From Claveliimonas bilis (GTDB lineage: Bacteria; Bacillota; Clostridia; Lachnospirales; Lachnospiraceae), in assembly GCF_020892095.1 (NCBI RefSeq), contig NZ_AP024845.1, positions 682,001 to 746,000 of the forward strand: a stretch of 64,000 bases of DNA, given 5' to 3'. The position numbers were made by a program, and so were the translations under genes. The notes beneath the pieces were generated by a model. It had not been told where the DNA came from. It saw nothing but the letters and a program-made list of their open reading frames with translations, and did no database searches. Below are positions 32,464 to 41,626 of this stretch, in pieces; the first letter of the stretch is position 1, and each line of letters opens with the position of its first letter.

Positions 32464-32491
32464 TTGCCAATTGTCTCCAATCGCCTATAAT
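32464..32491 (+). promoter_or_regulatory. Promoter of the MFS/radical SAM/K-channel operon
   Basis: TTGCCA (32464-32469), 16-bp spacer, TATAAT (32486-32491), 45 bp before the MFS start codon. Diverges from the AraC gene. Confidence 0.72.
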
Positions 32492-32535
32492 GAAAGTATG
32501 ATTACGTATCCCGATTTCGGGAAGGAGGGCAGGGA

Positions 32536-33717
32536 ATGAGGCAGAAACGTCAACCCAATCGTTATGTGATTCTGGCGGCAGCATCCATTGTAAATTTTGT
32601 GCACGGCAATCCTTATATCTGGACTGTATTTCAGCCTTATGTACAAGAGGAATACGGGCTTTCCCTGGCGGCCTCCAGCCAGCCTTTTACCATTATCATC
32701 GGCATTTTCGCAGCCGGAAATATGCTGGGCGGCTTTCTTCAGCACAAGATCGGCGCAAGGGCAACGATCTTTTTCGGAAGCACTGTCATGTGCGGCGGTT
32801 TCTTTCTGGCAGCCATGGCTCCCCACAACATGCCCTGGCTGATCTCGCTGGGATACGGCGCCCTCGGCGGTTTCGGATCGGGATGTGCATTCAGTATGCT
32901 GACTGCCGTTCCCCAGGAATGGTTCCCCCGGCAAAGAGGCATGGTTTCCGGTATTACCATCGGTATGGTCGGAATCTCCGGTATTCTTATGAATCCGCTG
33001 TGCGACTATGTGCTGTCCCGCTGGGGTTACCGCACTGCCATGCTCATGGTGACGGTGATCTATGCCGTTTTGTGCCTGGGCGCTTTCTGGGTTCGGGAGC
33101 CCTCTGCCTCTGATCAGGCAGCACTTTCTCAAGGCTCATCTGCCCTGCAGGGAGATTCCGAATCTTCCAAGAAGCAGTTTACAGTGGGGGAAATGATGCG
33201 CACCAGATCCTATCTGATCATCAGTACGATCATGGCTCTGGCTGTTCCCGCCTATGTTCTCGTCAATCCGCTGATGAAATCTCTGGGAATGGCCCGGGGA
33301 CTCACAAACAGCCAGGCTCTTGCCGGCGTGATGGCTGCATCTATCGCCAACATTGTCGGACGGTTTGCTCTGCCCTGGCTTTCCGACCTGGCAGGGAGAA
33401 AAAAGATCCTTCGCATGATCTATCTTCTCTGCACAGTCTCTGTCATCGGAGTTTCCGCTGCAGGCGGGCTGCTTTTCATTGTACTTATTTCCGCTGTCTG
33501 TCTGGTATACGGCGGGGTTGTCAGTTTATTCCCTGTGGTTGTCTCCGACCATTTCGGCACAAAATATCAGGGGATCAACTATGGTGCAGTTATGATCGGA
33601 TACGGACTGATCTCTATTTTATGTCCTTATCTTCTGGATATTGCCGGAATTGAACTTTCCTTCATTCTGGCCGGGGTTGCAAGCGGAGTTGGACTTTTTC
33701 TGCTGAAATTTTTATAA
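32536..33717 (+). CDS. MFS transporter, OFA (oxalate/formate antiporter-like) group
   Basis: A 393-residue carrier with 12 membrane segments and the MFS loop motif QHKIGARATI near residue 74 and LSDLAGRKKILR near 282. The N-terminal NPYIWTVFQPYVQEEYGLS segment is typical of the OFA group, which moves organic acid anions. The substrate cannot be read from sequence. It is the first gene of a three-gene operon; the next gene starts 13 bp on. Confidence 0.85.
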   Translation: MRQKRQPNRYVILAAASIVNFVHGNPYIWTVFQPYVQEEYGLSLAASSQPFTIIIGIFAAGNMLGGFLQHKIGARATIFFGSTVMCGGFFLAAMAPHNMPWLISLGYGALGGFGSGCAFSMLTAVPQEWFPRQRGMVSGITIGMVGISGILMNPLCDYVLSRWGYRTAMLMVTVIYAVLCLGAFWVREPSASDQAALSQGSSALQGDSESSKKQFTVGEMMRTRSYLIISTIMALAVPAYVLVNPLMKSLGMARGLTNSQALAGVMAASIANIVGRFALPWLSDLAGRKKILRMIYLLCTVSVIGVSAAGGLLFIVLISAVCLVYGGVVSLFPVVVSDHFGTKYQGINYGAVMIGYGLISILCPYLLDIAGIELSFILAGVASGVGLFLLKFL

Positions 33718-33730
33718 GGAAGTGATAATT

Positions 33731-34609
33731 ATGGAATATGAAGGCCAGATCTGCCGCTCCCCTATGGAACGGGGCTCTTTTATGCTGCCTGTCATGGTAG
33801 GCTGCAGTTATAACAGATGTTTCTTTTGCAATTTATTCCGCCACCTGAACTATCGGGTTCTGCCTCTTGAACAAATTGAGGCGGAACTGAAGCGCGTAAA
33901 AGAAGCCGGCGGAAATCCCAGCCGGGTATTCTTAGGAGATGGAAACGCCTTCTGCCTTGACACCTCCCGCCTTCTTGAAATCCTTAACATGATACATGCC
34001 TATTTCCCTGGCTGCAGCAGCGTCAATATGGATGCCACCGTTTCTTCCATTCTCGCCAAATCCTCGGGGGAACTGAAATCTTTATGGGAACACGGCGTCA
34101 GGCATCTCTATATCGGAATTGAAACCGGGCTGAACGACGTTCTGCTTTTTATGAGAAAAGAACACAACCTGGAACAGGCCTATGCCGCCGTATATAAGCT
34201 GAAGGAAGCCGGGGTTATTTTTGACGCCCACATTATGACCGGCATCGCCGGAAAAGGCCGGGGACTGGAAAACGCCGAAGCTCTGGCGGAATTTTTTGAT
34301 CGGACACAGCCGACGCATATTGTAAATTTTTCTCTGTTTCTCGACCGCACGGTTCCCCTTTGGCGGGAAATCGAGGAAGGCCGCTTTTCTCCGGCATCTG
34401 AATTGGAAAATCTGAAGGAAGAACGGCATTTTCTGAAACTCTTTCACCCATCTTCCTCCCCGGGCAGCCAGAAAATTCTGTACGACGGTTTTCATGATCT
34501 TATTTCCGTTCGTATTCGGGGTTCTCTTCCCGATGACAGGGAAAAGATGCTGAAAAAGCTGTCTGATGAGATCAGCAGACAACAGGAAAAACAGACAAGG
34601 AGAACGTAA
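33731..34609 (+). CDS. Radical SAM protein of unknown substrate
   Basis: A 292-residue radical SAM enzyme. The cluster motif GCSYNRCFFCNLF near residue 25 has spacing Cx4Cx2C, one residue longer than the textbook Cx3Cx2C but seen in the GC-YN-C-FC group. A SAM-binding GIETG motif lies near 135. ATG 33731 is preferred over the GTG nine bases upstream because of ribosome-site spacing. Co-transcribed with an MFS carrier and K+ channel. Substrate unknown. Confidence 0.8.
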   Translation: MEYEGQICRSPMERGSFMLPVMVGCSYNRCFFCNLFRHLNYRVLPLEQIEAELKRVKEAGGNPSRVFLGDGNAFCLDTSRLLEILNMIHAYFPGCSSVNMDATVSSILAKSSGELKSLWEHGVRHLYIGIETGLNDVLLFMRKEHNLEQAYAAVYKLKEAGVIFDAHIMTGIAGKGRGLENAEALAEFFDRTQPTHIVNFSLFLDRTVPLWREIEEGRFSPASELENLKEERHFLKLFHPSSSPGSQKILYDGFHDLISVRIRGSLPDDREKMLKKLSDEISRQQEKQTRRT

Positions 34610-34613
34610 AGCG

Positions 34614-35822
34614 ATGTTCAAGAAACTGGGGAAATATAAAAGAAGAATTTTTGAGATCATTGAGGTTGGCACAAAATACGATTATGCAAGCCGGATCTAT
34701 GATTTTTTCAACGCCTTCTGCATTATTGTGAATCTGGCAGTCAGCATGTTATATACCTTCGAGGAATACCGGACACAGTACGGCGCTCTTCTTCTGACAT
34801 TGGAAGAGCTTACTGTTGCTCTTTTTCTGATGGATTACATCCTCCGGATATGGACAGCAGGGTATTTGTATCCGGATCTTCCTGTATGGAGGGCGACTTT
34901 AAAGTATATGTTTTCCTTTACCGGTATTGTGGATCTTTTATCCTTCCTGCCTCAGTATCTCCCGATCTTTTTCCCTTCAGGCGCCATTGCTTTCCGCATG
35001 TTTCGGATCATCCGGATTTTTCGGCTGTTTCGGATCAACGCCTACTATGACGCCCTCAACGTCATTACAGAAGTCATTGTCGGAAAAAAGCAGCAGCTTT
35101 TCTCCTCTGTCTTTATTATTCTGATGCTTATGTTTGCCTCCAGTCTCTGTATGTACAGTTTGGAGCACCAGGCGCAGCCGGATGTATTTTCCAACGCTTT
35201 TTCCGGCATCTGGTGGGCAGCTTCCACTCTGCTCACAGTAGGTTACGGTGACATTTATCCTATCACAACACTGGGAAAGATGTTCGGTATCTTCATTGCC
35301 TTCCTGGGTGTGGGGATTGTAGCTATCCCTACCGGTATTATTTCCGCCGGATTCGTCGACCAGTATTCCCGCATCAAAAGGATGGCAGAATACGGGCCAC
35401 AGTCCGCCATCAATTTTATCAAAATCCATTTGACTGACCGGGATCCCTGGATCGATCACACAATCTCGCAGCTCCATCTGCCGGACAGTGTTATCGTCGC
35501 TGTAGTAAAACGGGGAGACCGCATCCTTGTTCCACGGGGAAATATGATCCTCCGATCAGATGACATCATGGTGTTGGGAGCCGAGTCCTACCAGGATGAC
35601 AAAGAACACATTAAACTCAAAGAATTTCTTCTGCAGAAAAATCATCCCTGGATCGGCAAGACCATCCGAAGTCTGGAGATTTCCAGACATTCCATTATTG
35701 TTTTGATCCGAAGGAACCGGAAAGTTATGATCCCCAACGGGAATATGATCTTAAGGGAAAACGACACAGTGATCCTTTATACCCAGAGTTATCTGGGCGG
35801 AGATGGAGATATTGAAATATAG
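34614..35822 (+). CDS. Voltage-gated-type K+ channel with tandem TrkA-C domains
   Basis: A 402-residue channel. Six membrane segments include an S4 voltage sensor with Arg every third position (RMFRIIRIFRLFR near residue 128) and the selectivity filter TVGYGD near residue 207. Two cytoplasmic TrkA-C/RCK-C domains follow (around 265-330 and 335-400, each with a VPRGN or IPNGN turn), which would bind ligand such as nucleotides. Start at 34614 behind AAGGAG, 5 bp after the radical SAM stop. No RCK-N domain is present. Confidence 0.88.
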   Translation: MFKKLGKYKRRIFEIIEVGTKYDYASRIYDFFNAFCIIVNLAVSMLYTFEEYRTQYGALLLTLEELTVALFLMDYILRIWTAGYLYPDLPVWRATLKYMFSFTGIVDLLSFLPQYLPIFFPSGAIAFRMFRIIRIFRLFRINAYYDALNVITEVIVGKKQQLFSSVFIILMLMFASSLCMYSLEHQAQPDVFSNAFSGIWWAASTLLTVGYGDIYPITTLGKMFGIFIAFLGVGIVAIPTGIISAGFVDQYSRIKRMAEYGPQSAINFIKIHLTDRDPWIDHTISQLHLPDSVIVAVVKRGDRILVPRGNMILRSDDIMVLGAESYQDDKEHIKLKEFLLQKNHPWIGKTIRSLEISRHSIIVLIRRNRKVMIPNGNMILRENDTVILYTQSYLGGDGDIEI

Positions 35823-35828
35823 CGATAT

Positions 35829-35869
35829 AAAGAGAACTCTCTGGAAATATCTTTCAGAGAGTTCTCTTT
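35829..35869 (+). terminator. Terminator of the K-channel operon
   Basis: Perfect 15-bp arms (AAAGAGAACTCTCTG and complement) around an 11-nt loop, 6 bp after the stop codon. The perfect arms suggest it can also stop transcripts from the opposite strand. Confidence 0.75.
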
Positions 35870-35898
35870 AGGTTTAAATCATAAAAAGCAAAAAATAA

Positions 35899-35929
35899 AT
35901 CCACAAAGTCTGAAATAAACTTTGTGGAT
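35899..35929 (-). terminator. Terminator of the tRNA pair
   Basis: Perfect 11-bp arms ATCCACAAAGT / ACTTTGTGGAT followed on the minus strand by TTATTTTTTG, 13 bp beyond the tRNA-Pro 3' end. Confidence 0.8.
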
Positions 35930-35941
35930 CTCACTTAAAAA

Positions 35942-36015
<74 letters not shown>

Positions 36016-36068
36016 ATGATATTGACCGGAACTTCTTTTACAGAAGTTCCAGCGCCCCTGCCAAGGAA

Positions 36069-36139
36069 CTACGGATAGAGGACTCGAACCTCTACTAACA
36101 GAGTCAGAGTCTGCTGTGCTGCCATTACACCAATCCGCA
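36069..36139 (-). tRNA. tRNA-Gln (anticodon CTG)
   Basis: Full cloverleaf: acceptor TGCGGAT/ATCCGTA (with one G-U pair), anticodon stem CAGA/TCTG with loop CTCTGAC (anticodon CTG), T-arm GAGGTTCGAGTCCTC. CCA is not encoded. A small hairpin (GGAACTTC/GAAGTTCC, 36028-36050) in the spacer towards tRNA-Pro may guide processing. Confidence 0.92.
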
Positions 36140-36181
36140 CTGTCTGTTTTTCTTATCTGTTTTGTTCAGCGAACAAATATT

Positions 36182-36209
36182 ATTATAGCAGGCTTTTCCA
36201 AAAAATCAA
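36182..36209 (-). promoter_or_regulatory. Promoter of the tRNA pair
   Basis: On the minus strand TTGATT (36204-36209), 16-bp spacer, TATAAT (36182-36187), 43 bp upstream of tRNA-Gln. 36210-36320 carries AT-rich DNA with no further gene. Confidence 0.75.
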
Positions 36210-36320
36210 GTACTTTTTTTCATTTTTTTCATTTTTTGCTTTTCCACTATGTTTCAAGGCAATTGTCACGAAAAAATGTCAGTTTCACATGCAATTGCAA
36301 TAATACCCGGGGCTATTGTT

Positions 36321-36363
36321 AATTTGGGACGTAACACTTTTTAAAAGTGTTACGTCCCAAATT
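36321..36363. terminator. Long perfect palindrome ending dapL
   Basis: Arms of 21 bp (AATTTGGGACGTAACACTTTT and its exact complement) around a single central base, directly touching the dapL stop codon. It probably ends dapL transcription, but it is far longer and more symmetric than ordinary terminators and lacks an added T tract. It could be a dispersed repeat. Confidence 0.65.
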
Positions 36364-37578
36364 TTACATTTTCTTAATCCTGTCAATTGCGGCAACTGTG
36401 TTTTCATATGAGCCAAATGCTGTCAGGCGGAAATATCCCTCTCCGCTTGGACCGAATCCGGATCCCGGTGTTCCCACAACTCCTGCGTTCTCCAGCAAAT
36501 GATCAAAGAACTGCCAGGATGTCATTCCTTTCGGTGTCTCCAGCCAGATGTATGGGGCGTTCACACCGCCTGATACGTTATATCCTGCCTCTTTCAATCC
36601 CTGATAGATCACTTTGGCATTGTTCATGTAATAAGCCACCTGCTCTTTCAGCTGTACTTTTCCTGCCTCAGAGTATACGGCCTCTCCTGCTTTCTGCACA
36701 ATGTAGGGCGCTCCGTTATATTTTGTTCCGTGACGTCTTGCCCACAGGGAATGAAGTGTCACATCTTTTGATTTAATATCTTTTGGAATAACAGTCGCTC
36801 CCAGGCGCACTCCGGTAAATCCTGCATTCTTGGAGAAGCTTCGCAGCTCGATCGCACAGGTTCTTGCTCCTTCGCATTCATAAATAGTGTGCGGAACATT
36901 TTCTTCGGAAATATATGCCTCATATGCAGCGTCATAAATAATGACAGCACCCTCTTTATTGGCATAGTCAACCCATTTCTGCAGTTCATCTTTTGTGATA
37001 GTGGAACCTGTCGGATTATTCGGGAAGCACAGGTAAATAATATCCGGCCGTTCTTTTGGAAGTTCCGGCGCAAAATTTGTTTCCTTTGTACATGGCATAT
37101 AAATGACATCACTCCATGTTTCTGTAGCCGGATCATAAGTACCGGTCCGTCCTGCCATAACATTGGTATCTACATACACCGGATAAACGGGGTCGCATAC
37201 TGCAATCTTATTATCTTTAGCAAAAATTTCCTGAATATTTCCGGAATCACATTTTGCACCGTCAGAAATGAAAATTTCGTCAGCCTGAATATCGCATCCT
37301 CTTGCCTGATAATCATTTTTTGCCATAGCGCTTCTCAAAAATTCATATCCGAGATCCGGCGCATAGCCGTGAAATGTCTCTGCATGTGCCATCTCTTCTA
37401 CGGCTCCGTGCAGGGCCTCTATAATGGCCGGTGCCAAAGGCTGTGTTACATCTCCGATTCCCAGGCGTATAATGGATTTATCCGGATTTGCCTCCTGATA
37501 TGCTGCTACTTTTTTCCCGATCGTAGAGAAAAGATAACTTCCTGGTAATTTCAAATAATCTTCGTTTACTTTAAACAT
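36364..37578 (-). CDS. dapL: LL-diaminopimelate aminotransferase
   Basis: PLP enzyme making LL-diaminopimelate from tetrahydrodipicolinate in one step, for lysine and peptidoglycan. 404 residues; seen are [10 protein letters not shown] near 42, [15 protein letters not shown] near 104, FPNNPTGS near 176, and the PLP lysine in [15 protein letters not shown] near residue 236. All are typical of DapL. It starts with [17 protein letters not shown] as in many clostridial DapL. dapF follows upstream on the same strand 80 bp away, so the pair covers successive steps. Confidence 0.96.
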   Translation of the reverse strand: MFKVNEDYLKLPGSYLFSTIGKKVAAYQEANPDKSIIRLGIGDVTQPLAPAIIEALHGAVEEMAHAETFHGYAPDLGYEFLRSAMAKNDYQARGCDIQADEIFISDGAKCDSGNIQEIFAKDNKIAVCDPVYPVYVDTNVMAGRTGTYDPATETWSDVIYMPCTKETNFAPELPKERPDIIYLCFPNNPTGSTITKDELQKWVDYANKEGAVIIYDAAYEAYISEENVPHTIYECEGARTCAIELRSFSKNAGFTGVRLGATVIPKDIKSKDVTLHSLWARRHGTKYNGAPYIVQKAGEAVYSEAGKVQLKEQVAYYMNNAKVIYQGLKEAGYNVSGGVNAPYIWLETPKGMTSWQFFDHLLENAGVVGTPGSGFGPSGEGYFRLTAFGSYENTVAAIDRIKKM

Positions 37579-37658
37579 CCTAGCTGTCCTCTCCTTATCT
37601 TTTTGTTTTATAAGTGAAAAAGTAAATAACTTTATCTCTTTTTACATTGTACTTCTTT

Positions 37659-38504
37659 TTAAGAAATCATATATTCTCCGTCAAATACATGAGCCGCCGG
37701 TCCTGTCAGCAGAATTTTGTCTGTATCCTTCTGCCAGTTGACAAAAAGTTCTCCGCCGGATAATTTTACTGTCACTTCCCGTTCTGTCAAATGGTTCAGC
37801 ACTCCGGCCACCACTGCTGCGCAGGCTCCTGTTCCGCAGGCAAGGGTTTCGCCGCTTCCCCGCTCCCAAACCCGCACTTTCAAAGTTGCAGGATCTATGA
37901 CCTCCGCAAACTCCACATTAACTCTTCTTGGAAATCTTCCATGATACTCAAATGCCGGGCCAAGCCATTCCAGCTCCAGTCCCCTTACATGGTTTGCAAA
38001 AACTACCGCATGGGGATTTCCCATAGAAACTCCGGTCATCCTGTATTCCACACCATTCACTGTGATCGGCTCATCAATTGCCAGCGTATGCTCACATATC
38101 ACCGGCACCTGATCTGCTTCCAGAACAGGGCTTCCCATGTCTACCTCTACCATGCTGATCCGTCCCTTTTCTTTCGGATTCGCAAAAAGGCGAAGATGGC
38201 GGATTCCTGCCTTTGTTTCAATATCCAACTCTTTTTTTGCAGTTATCCTCCGCTCATACACATACTTTCCAAGACAGCGGATACCGTTTCCGCACATCTC
38301 CCCAGGAGAACCATCTGCATTGTACATTTCCATGGCAAAATCCGCTTTCATGGAAGGACAGATCAGAATCAATCCGTCTGCTCCTACGCCGAAGTGCCGG
38401 TCACTGATCTTTTTGGCCAATCGTTCCGGTTCGTAAACCGTCTCCTCCAGACAGTTTACGCAAATATAATCATTGCCAATCCCATGCATCTTTGAAAATT
38501 TCAT
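37659..38504 (-). CDS. dapF: Diaminopimelate epimerase
   Basis: Converts LL- to meso-diaminopimelate. 281 residues with both catalytic Cys regions: GEMCGNGIRC (Cys71) and ETLACGTGACA (near 220), each in one of the two mirrored domains. PRRVNVEFAEV precedes the second site. Adjacent to dapL, the preceding step. The ATG follows a GGGAAG site. Confidence 0.96.
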   Translation of the reverse strand: MKFSKMHGIGNDYICVNCLEETVYEPERLAKKISDRHFGVGADGLILICPSMKADFAMEMYNADGSPGEMCGNGIRCLGKYVYERRITAKKELDIETKAGIRHLRLFANPKEKGRISMVEVDMGSPVLEADQVPVICEHTLAIDEPITVNGVEYRMTGVSMGNPHAVVFANHVRGLELEWLGPAFEYHGRFPRRVNVEFAEVIDPATLKVRVWERGSGETLACGTGACAAVVAGVLNHLTEREVTVKLSGGELFVNWQKDTDKILLTGPAAHVFDGEYMIS

Positions 38505-38576
38505 ACTTCTTCCCTTTACGGCATTTTTTGTTCTACCAAATATTTACGATCCTGCCGTCGGTTTTAGAAGTAAAGC

Positions 38577-38825
38577 CTACACCTTTGCTGTCAGTGTCTT
38601 CGCCGTCACACCGGGCTGCATGCCCAGCTTCCCGGAAAGTGCGCTTGTCACCTCTCCCGGCGCGTCCATCACCACGCTGATGATCGACATCTGCCTCTGG
38701 CGGTAAGGGATCCCCATTCTGCCCACAATATACTGACGATATTCATGGAGCAGCTTATTTACAGCCTCCGAAGCTTCTTCGTCCTTAACAATAATGCTGA
38801 CAACTGTCACTCTGCTCTCTTCCAT
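38577..38825 (-). CDS. TM1266-family (iron-only hydrogenase system) regulator
   Basis: An 82-residue ACT-like protein: VTVVSIIVKDEEASEAVNKLLHEY and GRMGIPYRQRQMSIISVVMDAP match the putative [FeFe]-hydrogenase system regulator family. Its start overlaps the fprA stop (TAATG), so it is translationally coupled. No hydrogenase gene is in the window. The longer upstream frame is the shadow of fprA. Confidence 0.82.
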   Translation of the reverse strand: MEESRVTVVSIIVKDEEASEAVNKLLHEYRQYIVGRMGIPYRQRQMSIISVVMDAPGEVTSALSGKLGMQPGVTAKTLTAKV

Positions 38826-40024
38826 TACATTGCCTCCACAATCTGAGAAACAAATGCTTCCAGTTCTTCTTCCTGCCCCTGTTTGAGAACAGATTTTAAG
38901 GAAAGCTTCTTGTCTAAAATCTGCATTTCTTTCATCTCTTCCAGCTCCTTGGTGATCAAACGTCCGGAAGTTGCCGCCCATGTGCCGTTTTCCACCAGCG
39001 CAACGGTACGCTTCTGCACTGACAGGGCCTTCATGTCCGCAAGGAGATTTTCCATCGGAGGATAGATTCCGCCATTATAGGTAGAGCATGCCAGTACAAT
39101 ATGACTGCAGCGGAAAATTTCAGAGATCAACTCTGATACATGCACATCCGAGACATCATACATTTTTACATCTTTTATGCCTGCTTCTGTCAGTCTGCAC
39201 GCTACTGCATCGGCTGCTGCCTCTGTATTCCCGTAAATAGATCCGTAAATAATAACAACTGCTTTATCTTCCGGCTCATATCTGCTCCATTTATCATACT
39301 TGTCCACAAAGTGTTCCAGATTTTCTCTCCATACCGGTCCATGAAGCGGACAGATCACCTGAATGTCCAGAGCTGCTGCCTTTTTCAAAAGCCCCTGCAC
39401 CTGCATCCCGTATTTTCCCACGATATTAGAGTAATAGCGTCTTGCGTCCGCCATCCACTCCCCGTCAAAATCCATTTCGTCGCTGAACAGCTTTCCATTC
39501 AATGCTCCGAATGTGCCGAATGCGTCTGCGGAGAACAGTACTTTGTCCTTTTCATCATAAGTAACCATGACTTCCGGCCAATGTACCATAGGCGCCATGG
39601 CAAAACGCAGGGTATGACTTCCTGTATTCAGCACATCCCCTTCTTTGACGGTCATCGTCTTTGCTTCTATATCCATATCATAAAACTGTCCGATCATCTG
39701 CAGAGCTTTTGCACTTCCCACTATCGTCAGCTTAGGATACCGATACAGCAATTCCTCAATGTTCGCACAGTGATCCGGTTCCATATGCTGTACGATCAGA
39801 TAATCCAGGTTTCGTCCACCCAGCGCATACGCTATATTTTCCAAAAACTGCTGAGTTACACTCCCATCTACTGTATCCATCAGCACCGTCTTCTCATCCA
39901 GGATCAGATAAGAATTGTATGACACTCCTCGCGGTATGGGAAATAAATTTTCGAAACGGGACAGTCTTCTGTCATTGCATCCTACCCAAACGATATCATC
40001 TGTTACTTTTCTTGTAATCTGCAT
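38825..40024 (-). CDS. fprA: FprA family A-type flavoprotein (flavodiiron)
   Basis: Flavodiiron protein reducing O2 or NO in anaerobes. 399 residues: metallo-beta-lactamase-like domain with diiron ligands in HMEPDH (near 80), MVHWPE, SADAFG and CPLHGPVW, then a flavodoxin domain starting VVIIYGSIYGNTEAAA near residue 256. Length and motifs are full. Electron donor (rubredoxin) is not encoded nearby. Upstream is a row of hairpins and a TTGACA box (40074-40079) with a poor -10. Confidence 0.93.
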   Translation of the reverse strand: MQITRKVTDDIVWVGCNDRRLSRFENLFPIPRGVSYNSYLILDEKTVLMDTVDGSVTQQFLENIAYALGGRNLDYLIVQHMEPDHCANIEELLYRYPKLTIVGSAKALQMIGQFYDMDIEAKTMTVKEGDVLNTGSHTLRFAMAPMVHWPEVMVTYDEKDKVLFSADAFGTFGALNGKLFSDEMDFDGEWMADARRYYSNIVGKYGMQVQGLLKKAAALDIQVICPLHGPVWRENLEHFVDKYDKWSRYEPEDKAVVIIYGSIYGNTEAAADAVACRLTEAGIKDVKMYDVSDVHVSELISEIFRCSHIVLACSTYNGGIYPPMENLLADMKALSVQKRTVALVENGTWAATSGRLITKELEEMKEMQILDKKLSLKSVLKQGQEEELEAFVSQIVEAM

Positions 40025-40086
40025 ATCTACTTTTACCTCCTGATCATCTATGCCTATTGTCCTAATAATGAACTGTCAATTATAAT

Positions 40087-40141
40087 CCCCGCAAAGCGGG
40101 GCAGACCGATGAAATCGGTCCGGATTGCACTTCGTGCAATC
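40087..40141. repeat. Row of three perfect hairpins with 3-nt loops
   Basis: CCCCGC-AAA-GCGGGG (40087-40101), GACCGAT-GAA-ATCGGTC (40104-40120) and GATTGCAC-TTC-GTGCAATC (40123-40141) stand almost back to back between phoR and fprA. They could end phoR transcription or form a structured fprA leader. The rest of 40025-40288 shows no gene. Confidence 0.7.
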
Positions 40142-40288
40142 ATTATACCATACTTATTTACTGTTGTATGCCGAATTTTCATGGAATTTCGCCTGCTTTC
40201 CCGGCATTTTGCCCGATTTTGGAATCGAAAAGCCTCTTATACGCAAAAAGGAAGGTATGCTTTCCCATTCATATCCTTCCTCTTTGGT

Positions 40289-41605
40289 CTATTTTTCAAA
40301 TGTCAGTTCCATTTTTGTCCCTTTATTTAATTCACTTTCCACCTGTATATGTGCATTGTGAAGCAGCGCTCCATGCTTTACGATGGAAAGTCCCAGGCCT
40401 GTCCCCCCTGTTTCCTTGGAATGGCTCTTATCTACCCGGTAGAAGCGCTCAAAAATACGCTCTTTTTGATCCTCCGGAATACCGATTCCGGTATCCGTGA
40501 CGATTACCTTCACTCCTTTAAGCGTGTTTCCGACCCACACATCAACCCGCCCTCCGGGACGATTATACTTGATCGCATTTTCACAGATGTTATAGATCAT
40601 CTCGCTCAATACTTGCCTTATTCCCAGGATAGTTACCTGCTCTCCGCTCATTTCTACATGAACATTCCGCTTTTCCGCCTGGTGAGAAAGTCTGCTGCAT
40701 ATCTCTCTTGTCAGAGTGTACAGCTCCACTTCTTCTTTCTCTATGTCCACTCGTCCTTCATCCAGCTTGGAAAGGCGTATGATATCTTCTATTAATACGA
40801 TCAGGCGGCTTGCCTCATTATAAATCCTCTCTGAAAATCCCTTCACATCTTCCGGTCTTACCAAGCCGTTCATCATAATTTCTGCATATCCGGAAATGGA
40901 AGTCAGCGGTGTTTTCAGCTCATGGGATACATTTGCCGAAAATTCTTTTCTCATATTAGCAATTGCTTCTTTTTCTTTGTTCTGCTTATCCATACTTTCT
41001 AACAACGGCGTCAATTCCTCATACACATCATTTTCCAGCGGGTTTTCCAGATTCAGTTTGTTGATCGGTTCAATCAGCCTTGCAACCTGCCATTTTGCCA
41101 GAAGCCAGGCAAAAATCATCATGATAATGGCAATTGCCGCCATAGCAGGCAATATAGTCAAAGCCGAATGGAACGCATTATTTATCGTTTTTGATACACG
41201 GAGCACAGTCCCATCTGAAAGCTTTTTCGCATAATAAAACATTTCGCTTCCTTTCGTATCGGACTGTCTGATATCCTGCCCTTCTCCGGTTTTGAATGCT
41301 TCCTTCACCTCCGGGCGGTCTGCATGATTCTCCAATTCCGGATCATCCTGGCCGGAATCATACAAAACCTCTCCGTTTCCGTCAATCCAGGTAACTCTTG
41401 TATTTTCCCGGACTGCATCCATCTGATCCAGATATTCATATCCGGAAATTTCGATGGCACGGATGATATAGTCTGCTTCCTGCTGTATCTCGCCTTCTAC
41501 AACATCAACCGTCTGCCGATATACAAGCAAAGTCACAATCGTATAGGAGATAAGCAGTGTGGTTGTGATAACCAGCATCATACTCCTTTGTATTTTACGT
41601 CTCAT
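40289..41605 (-). CDS. phoR: Phosphate-regulon sensor histidine kinase
   Basis: A 438-residue kinase: membrane segments near 10-30 and 150-170 enclosing a sensor domain, H-box SHELKTPLTSISGYAE near residue 232, then N-box ICENAIKYNRPGG, DTGIGIPEDQ and GTGLGLSIVKHG. It lies 21 bp after phoB and at the end of the pst-pho operon, which identifies it as PhoR. Confidence 0.92.
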   Translation of the reverse strand: MRRKIQRSMMLVITTTLLISYTIVTLLVYRQTVDVVEGEIQQEADYIIRAIEISGYEYLDQMDAVRENTRVTWIDGNGEVLYDSGQDDPELENHADRPEVKEAFKTGEGQDIRQSDTKGSEMFYYAKKLSDGTVLRVSKTINNAFHSALTILPAMAAIAIIMMIFAWLLAKWQVARLIEPINKLNLENPLENDVYEELTPLLESMDKQNKEKEAIANMRKEFSANVSHELKTPLTSISGYAEIMMNGLVRPEDVKGFSERIYNEASRLIVLIEDIIRLSKLDEGRVDIEKEEVELYTLTREICSRLSHQAEKRNVHVEMSGEQVTILGIRQVLSEMIYNICENAIKYNRPGGRVDVWVGNTLKGVKVIVTDTGIGIPEDQKERIFERFYRVDKSHSKETGGTGLGLSIVKHGALLHNAHIQVESELNKGTKMELTFEK

Positions 41606-41626
41606 AAAAACTCCTGTTCAAAACTT

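Noticed and set aside
36028..36050. Third tRNA or terminator between the two tRNAs
   Set aside because: Only an 8-bp hairpin with a 7-nt loop; no cloverleaf and no T run.
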